NCBI GenBank assembly: GCA_015068055.1
Contig: SVLG01000026.1
Span: 1 to 25,917 of the forward strand
Source: Oscillospiraceae bacterium
Lineage (GTDB): Bacteria; Bacillota_A; Clostridia; Oscillospirales; Oscillospiraceae
Length of the DNA stretch: 25,917 nt
Direction of reading: 5' to 3'
Shown here: in pieces, positions 21,959 to 25,917 of the stretch
How the letters are laid out: each line of letters begins with the position of its first letter
How positions within the stretch are numbered: position 1 is the stretch's first letter
The notes under the pieces: model-generated
The model's database searches: none
What the model saw: only the letters and a program-made list of their open reading frames with translations
What the model was told of the DNA's origin: nothing
Translations under genes and position numbers: made by a program

Positions 21959-22738
21959 ATGAAAGAACTCTATCCCCGATCCCTGCCCGAGGCCCTGTCT
22001 CTGCGCCGTTCCAGCGCAGCCACGCCGGTTTTTGGCGGCACGGCCCTCGGTGCGCAGACGGACGAGGCTTATCTGTATCTCCATGGCAGCGAGGAGTTCC
22101 ACCGCATTGATACCGATGGAACCATGGTGCATATCGGTGCCGGCTGTACCTTTGCCCAGCTGCAGCGGGAAGCCCTTTGCCCCGATAACCTGAAGGCGGC
22201 GGCAAAGCTCTGTCCGCCGGAACTGCAGGAGCGCGCAGCCATCGGCGGGGCGCTGGCGGATACCCGGAGCGCGGCGGTGGTCGCCCTCTTTGCGCTGGAC
22301 GCCCAGATTGTGCTGGCCTCCGAAACCGGGCGGCGCAGCATGAGCATCCGGAAATTCTACCGCCGTCAGGGGCTGAATCTGGCCTCGGACGAACTGATCT
22401 GCGAGATCCTTGTGCCCCACCGGGGCCCTAAGAACTGGGCTGTGGAGCTTCGGGGCGAGGGAGTGGAACGGCTGAGCTTTGCTGCGGTGCTGCGCCGCAA
22501 GGGTGGCAGGCTGACGACGCTGACCGCCGCCTTCGGCGGACTGGATACGCTGGTCTGGCGCATTCCGGAGTTTGAGGAGGAAATGCTGGGCCTGGACAAC
22601 AAGGGAGCCGGCGCCCTGCGAGGGGAATTTCTGAACGCCTACCGCCGCTACTTGCCCGCGCTGGGGGCCGACGGCGAAGCGCGCCGGGAGCAGTGCCTGC
22701 GCTGGCTGGACGAATTTCTGGATAAAAACGGTATTTAA
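21959..22738 (+). CDS. FAD-binding subunit of a molybdopterin dehydrogenase (XdhB/CoxM-like), orphan
   Basis: A 259-aa protein with the FAD-binding motifs of the medium subunit of xanthine/CO dehydrogenase: ATPVFGGTALG (21-31) for the usual AGGTDL loop, HIGAGCTFAQLQ (58-69) and ERAAIGGALADTRSA for the usual TIGGNIAxxSPAGD. In such enzymes it passes electrons from the Fe-S subunit to NAD. No molybdopterin or 2Fe-2S subunit is nearby. Short FAD proteins like this do occur next to selD and class-V aminotransferases in clusters for selenium-dependent molybdenum hydroxylases. The ATG at 21959 has AAGGTGG 11 nt upstream. Confidence 0.82.
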   Translation: MKELYPRSLPEALSLRRSSAATPVFGGTALGAQTDEAYLYLHGSEEFHRIDTDGTMVHIGAGCTFAQLQREALCPDNLKAAAKLCPPELQERAAIGGALADTRSAAVVALFALDAQIVLASETGRRSMSIRKFYRRQGLNLASDELICEILVPHRGPKNWAVELRGEGVERLSFAAVLRRKGGRLTTLTAAFGGLDTLVWRIPEFEEEMLGLDNKGAGALRGEFLNAYRRYLPALGADGEARREQCLRWLDEFLDKNGI

Positions 22739-22750
22739 GGAGAATAACCC

Positions 22751-24355
22751 ATGGCAAAAGGGCTGCGCAAAAAGTTCATAGCGCTGGCCCTTTTGCTGTT
22801 TTTATGGCTGGGGAGCGTTCCGGTGCAGGCGGAGGGGGACTATGCCGCGGAGCTTGCAGCCAAAGGCTTTCCTGAAAGCTATCATGCTGCGCTGATTGCT
22901 CTCCATGAGAAGTATCCCCAGTGGGTCTTTGAAGCCTTTACCCCTTCCGTCGGCTGGGCGGAGGCGCTGCAGCGGGAGACGGTGCTGGGCGTGAGTCTGG
23001 TGCAGGGTTCCTCGCCCTCGTCGTGGAAGTCCACGCAGGAGGGGGCCTACAACTGGGTTACAAGCACATGGGTGGAGCTGGACAGTGGCGGTTGGGTGGC
23101 TGCCTCCGACAGCATCGTGGCCTATTATATGGATCCCCGGAATTTTCTGGATGAGCAGAACGTATTCCAGTTTCTTCATCAGGGTTATGACGGCGCGGTG
23201 CAGACCCGGGAAGGGCTTTCTGCCATGGTGCAGGGGAGTTATCTGGCCGATGCTGCGCCGGACACCGATGCCGACGGCAATAACGGCGTTACCACATACA
23301 TAGACTGCCTTGTGGCCGCTGCGGAACAAAGCGGCGTCAGCCCCTATGTTCTTGCCTCCATCCTTACCATGGAACAGGGAAAGTCCGGCCAGAGCGAGAG
23401 CATCTCCGGCCAGAACAGCCGCTATCCGGGCCTCTATAACTATTTTAACGTAGGAGCCTACAAAGCTCCGGGGTTCAGCGCCGTGGAGCGGGGACTCTGG
23501 TATGCCGGCGGCGGCAACAGCGCCGCCACCTCCTATGGCCGTCCGTGGAATACGCCGTGGAAGTCCATTCTGGGCGGCGCAGAGTTTTACGGAAAAAACT
23601 ATATGGAGGCCGGTCAGACCACCCTGTATCTCAAGCGCTTCAACGTGCAGGGGGCGGAGCCTTGCTCCCACCAGTATATGACCAATGTGGAGGGCGCTGC
23701 CGCCGAGGGGCGAAAGCTGGCGGCTGCCTATACGGAGGAAATGCGCGGCGGCGCGCTGCGCTTCTATATCCCTGTTTATGAGGGAATGCCCGCTGCGGCG
23801 GTGTCCCTGCCCGAGGGCAGCGGCTCCGTCAATGCAAAACTGGCCTCCCTTTCGGTCTCCGGCTGCCTGCTGACGCCGGAATTCAGCCGGGACACCCTCA
23901 GCTACACCGCCGTGCTGACCCATGAGACGGACAGCGTGGATATTAGCGCTGCCCCCTGTGACGCGGCGGCATCCGTCAGCGGTACGGGCACCCATGCCCT
24001 GCAGACCGGGCTCAATACATTTACCATCACCGTCACCGCGCCCAGCGGCGACAGCCGGCAGTATACGCTTTTCCTCTCGCGGAAGGCTGCGGAAGGGGAG
24101 GAAACTCCGCCTCCGGAAGCGACCGATGAACCCGCAGGGGAGCCGACGCCGACACCCGATGCGGCTCCGGCGGTTCTTTCCGGCGATACCGACGGAGACG
24201 GCGCGGTGGCCATCAACGACCTCATCCGGGTCCGCAACCATATTCTGGGCACCGCACCCCTTTCCGGCACGGCCCTCTCCGCCGCCGATACCGACGCCGA
24301 CGGCACGGTGGCCATCAACGATCTCATCCGCATCCGCAACATGATTTTAGGCTGA
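22751..24355 (+). CDS. Secreted glucosaminidase-like cell-wall protein with C-terminal type I dockerin
   Basis: A 534-aa exported protein. Signal peptide about 1-28 (ending VPVQAEG). Residues about 30-345 resemble clostridial peptidoglycan N-acetylglucosaminidase-like proteins: LHEKYPQWVFEAF, DPRNFLDEQNVFQFL, PYVLASILTMEQG with Glu208 as the likely acid, and LYNYFNVGAY. Residues about 362-445 form a cadherin-like beta-sandwich domain. A Pro/Thr/Glu linker follows, then a type I dockerin (477-534) of two Ca-binding repeats: DTDGDGAVAINDLIRVRNHILG and DTDADGTVAINDLIRIRNMILG (each given here with its Asp ligands at 1, 3, 5 and 12). AAGGAG is 8 nt before the ATG; only 12 nt separate it from the FAD gene. 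The next gene encodes a cohesin-like partner. Confidence 0.87.
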   Translation: MAKGLRKKFIALALLLFLWLGSVPVQAEGDYAAELAAKGFPESYHAALIALHEKYPQWVFEAFTPSVGWAEALQRETVLGVSLVQGSSPSSWKSTQEGAYNWVTSTWVELDSGGWVAASDSIVAYYMDPRNFLDEQNVFQFLHQGYDGAVQTREGLSAMVQGSYLADAAPDTDADGNNGVTTYIDCLVAAAEQSGVSPYVLASILTMEQGKSGQSESISGQNSRYPGLYNYFNVGAYKAPGFSAVERGLWYAGGGNSAATSYGRPWNTPWKSILGGAEFYGKNYMEAGQTTLYLKRFNVQGAEPCSHQYMTNVEGAAAEGRKLAAAYTEEMRGGALRFYIPVYEGMPAAAVSLPEGSGSVNAKLASLSVSGCLLTPEFSRDTLSYTAVLTHETDSVDISAAPCDAAASVSGTGTHALQTGLNTFTITVTAPSGDSRQYTLFLSRKAAEGEETPPPEATDEPAGEPTPTPDAAPAVLSGDTDGDGAVAINDLIRVRNHILGTAPLSGTALSAADTDADGTVAINDLIRIRNMILG

Positions 24356-24365
24356 GGAGGAAGGC

Positions 24366-25616
24366 ATGAAAAGAATACTGAGTCTCTGTCTTGCGCTTTT
24401 GCTCCTTGTCCCGGCCCTGTCTCTGACGGCGGCGGCCGAGGACGTCTATGTGAGCTTTTCCGACCCCTGGGTGCGCGTGGACGGCAGCGTGACCGTGACG
24501 GTACATGCCAGCGTACCCGTGGCCGGCGTGAGTCTGCGCCTTGTTTACGATACCGAATACCTCCGTTATGAGGGCAGCTATGGCGGCATGGGCAATGCCG
24601 TGGTCAACGCCGAGGGGAACAGCCTTTCCATTGTGGACTACGACAGCGTGAGTCAGTCGGACTTTACGCTGAATCTCAGCTTCACTGCCCTTAAACCCGG
24701 CGAAAGCAGAATACAGGTGAGTTCGTGCTCCCTCTCCGATGCCGGCGGCGACAAGATGAACGCGGCCTGGGGCAGTTCCCTTGTTACCATCACCTCCGGT
24801 TCCTCCGACGCAACCCTGAGCCGCCTCTCCATCGACCCGGGGACCATCACGCCTGCTTTTAACCCCGCGGTTACCGAGTACAGCGCCACCGTGGCCAATC
24901 ATGTGACATGGATCGCCGTCTCCGCTGCCAGAAATGATCTCTCTGCCACCACCTATGTGGCGGGGCATGACCGGCTGCAGCCGGGCGAGAATACCGTCAC
25001 TGTCACCGTCACCGCCGGAGACGGGACGCAGAAAGTCTATACCATCCGCGTTGTCAGAGAGACGACGCCGACTCCTACGGCCACCCCGGCTCCCACACCG
25101 GAGGCTACGCCGGAACCCACCGCCAAGCCGGAGCCAACTCCGGAACCCACCCCGAAACCAACGCCTGTCCCCGAGGATACCTTTATTACCGGGGAACGAA
25201 GCTATCGACTTCTCCCGGTGGCGGAGGCGGAAACGAAGCCGGAAGGTTTCCATGCAGCAGAGACCGTCGTGGAGGGCATCGCCGCGGAGGTTTTGCTGCC
25301 GCCGGAAGGGGACTGGCTCCTCTTTTACGGCAATGACGGCAGCAAAAACGACTGGTATGTCTATGACCTTGCGGAAAAGACCGTGCAGCGCTGGGGGGTC
25401 GGAACGCTTCCGACTCCGGAACCAACGGAGGACCCGGTTTTGACCGCCGCCCTGGCCGAGAGTGAAGCCGCCCGGGAAAGCGCCGTAAACTACGGCAACA
25501 GCATGAAGACGGCCGCCATCATCGCCATGGTGGCTTCCGCGCTGCTGCTGGTGCTGCTGGCTGTCCTTCTGTTCCTTTATCTCCGCAGCCGGCAAAAGGA
25601 CGAATACGAATTTTGA
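24366..25616 (+). CDS. Membrane-anchored surface protein with N-terminal cohesin-like domain
   Basis: A 416-aa protein. Signal peptide about 1-24. Residues 26-143 look like a cohesin: VYVSFSDPWVRVDGSVTVTV, then AGVSLRLVYDTEYLRYEG, and FTLNLSFTALKPGESRIQV. Residues about 146-231 are a cadherin-like beta-sandwich like the one in the preceding gene. A Pro-Thr-Glu repeat linker follows (about 233-269), then an unrecognised domain (about 272-345), a second short Pro/Thr linker, a transmembrane helix (about 382-406) and a basic tail (RSRQKDEYEF). The cohesin would face outward and bind the dockerin of the upstream gene. GAGGAGG is 5 nt before the ATG, 10 nt after the previous stop. The cohesin call is by pattern and context. 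Confidence 0.8.
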   Translation: MKRILSLCLALLLLVPALSLTAAAEDVYVSFSDPWVRVDGSVTVTVHASVPVAGVSLRLVYDTEYLRYEGSYGGMGNAVVNAEGNSLSIVDYDSVSQSDFTLNLSFTALKPGESRIQVSSCSLSDAGGDKMNAAWGSSLVTITSGSSDATLSRLSIDPGTITPAFNPAVTEYSATVANHVTWIAVSAARNDLSATTYVAGHDRLQPGENTVTVTVTAGDGTQKVYTIRVVRETTPTPTATPAPTPEATPEPTAKPEPTPEPTPKPTPVPEDTFITGERSYRLLPVAEAETKPEGFHAAETVVEGIAAEVLLPPEGDWLLFYGNDGSKNDWYVYDLAEKTVQRWGVGTLPTPEPTEDPVLTAALAESEAARESAVNYGNSMKTAAIIAMVASALLLVLLAVLLFLYLRSRQKDEYEF

Positions 25617-25810
25617 AGGACAAAAGACAACAAAAATGTTGTATTACTTACATTTCCTCAGAAAAAAGACAAATAACGAATAAAATACGGAAAAAATATT
25701 CATTATGGGCTTTACAAAAGAAGGAAAATGGTGTAGGATAACAAAGGTTGCAAAACTTGTTTAAAGCTCCCCGGTAGACCGGGAGAGAATATATTAAGGA
25801 GGAATGTACA
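25617..25810 (+). promoter_or_regulatory. Intergenic region with promoter for the last gene
   Basis: AT-rich, no gene seen. A weak hairpin ACAAC/GTTGT lies just after the cohesin gene. TTTACA (25711-25716), a 17-bp spacer and TAGGAT (25734-25739) form a plausible promoter. The ~65-nt leader has a hairpin CTCCC...GGGAG (25767-25785, with inner GG/CC) and ends in AAGGAGG 8 nt before the ATG. No ZTP-like motif is present here. Confidence 0.65.
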
Positions 25811-25917
25811 ATGCTTGACCCTACCATCTACAAAGACTGGCAAATTGCTGAAGAAGCCGAAAAGTCTCTGCCTTCCGTGGAGTGGTTCCGCGAGAAGATG
25901 GGCCTCCTGCCTGAAGA
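25811..25917 (+). CDS. Start of a gene, possibly formate-tetrahydrofolate ligase (partial)
   Basis: Only 35 codons are visible before the edge: MLDPTIYKDWQIAEEAEK at the start, ending in MGLLPEE. The opening DWQIAEEAE followed by a short helix and GLxxEE resembles the N-terminus of a branch of formate-tetrahydrofolate ligases (the family's xDIEIAQxA start), as I recall it. That would fit the formate theme on the left. The promoter, leader and strong GGAGG suggest a well expressed gene. The call rests on very little sequence and could be wrong. Confidence 0.4.
   Translation, partial: MLDPTIYKDWQIAEEAEKSLPSVEWFREKMGLLPE

Noticed and set aside
25617..25810. A second ZTP riboswitch before the last gene
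   Set aside because: No TGACTG(G/A)CG core or CCGCCTGGGC-type end is present in this leader.

Overview
The window looks like part of the chromosome of an anaerobic, GC-rich Clostridia species, probably a gut member of the Oscillospiraceae type. This is judged from protein style, strong GGAGG ribosome sites and clostridial gene content, not from any search. Almost everything up to about 22.7 kb serves one theme: making molybdenum- or tungsten-pterin enzymes that contain selenocysteine.

Left part (1-6 kb, mostly minus strand). A formate dehydrogenase alpha subunit enters from the left edge, with an in-frame UGA (selenocysteine) followed at once by a bacterial SECIS hairpin. Upstream is a fused mobA-fdhD gene, preceded by a near-ideal promoter, an RNA that matches the ZTP (pfl) riboswitch, and a perfect terminator hairpin overlapping the aptamer's 3' end. 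Next comes a tungstate-type ABC transporter, tupA-tupB-tupC. Its binding protein appears to be circularly permuted: the segment that normally ends TupA sits at the N-terminus, behind the lipoprotein signal and an acidic Pro/Ala linker. The tupA leader is about 160 nt and folds into a long hairpin followed by seven U residues. A divergent MoaE-like gene follows, then a palindrome-rich repeat.

Middle part (6.1-13.5 kb). One long minus-strand operon runs in the order HTH-PBP regulator, moeA, moeA fused to a PBP domain, moaA, moaC, moaB/mog. The regulator is divergent from an internally shortened aldehyde:ferredoxin oxidoreductase homologue. Four 10-bp tandem repeats lie between the two promoters and are the likely operator.

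Selenium part (13.5-21.9 kb). tRNA-Sec, selB and selA are co-oriented on the minus strand. Upstream are the Se/S carrier-like DUF3343 protein, YedF, the YedE selenium transporter and a LysR regulator. A class-V aminotransferase (cysteine desulfurase/selenocysteine lyase-like, plus strand) converges on selD with a 14-bp overlap. A perfect 9+3+9 palindrome sits at the selD start site, and related sequences lie upstream of yedE.

Right part (21.9 kb to the end, plus strand). An orphan FAD-binding molybdopterin-dehydrogenase subunit is followed, with almost no gap, by two secreted cell-surface genes: a glucosaminidase-like protein ending in a type I dockerin, and a membrane-anchored protein starting with a cohesin-like domain. 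They look like a self-contained dock-and-anchor pair. The window ends in the first 35 codons of a gene whose start resembles formate-tetrahydrofolate ligase.

Taken together, TupABC brings in tungstate (or molybdate), MoaA/MoaC/MoaE/MoaB/MoeA/MobA build the cofactor, FdhD prepares the formate dehydrogenase, and YedE/YedF/SelD/SelA/SelB/tRNA-Sec supply its selenocysteine.
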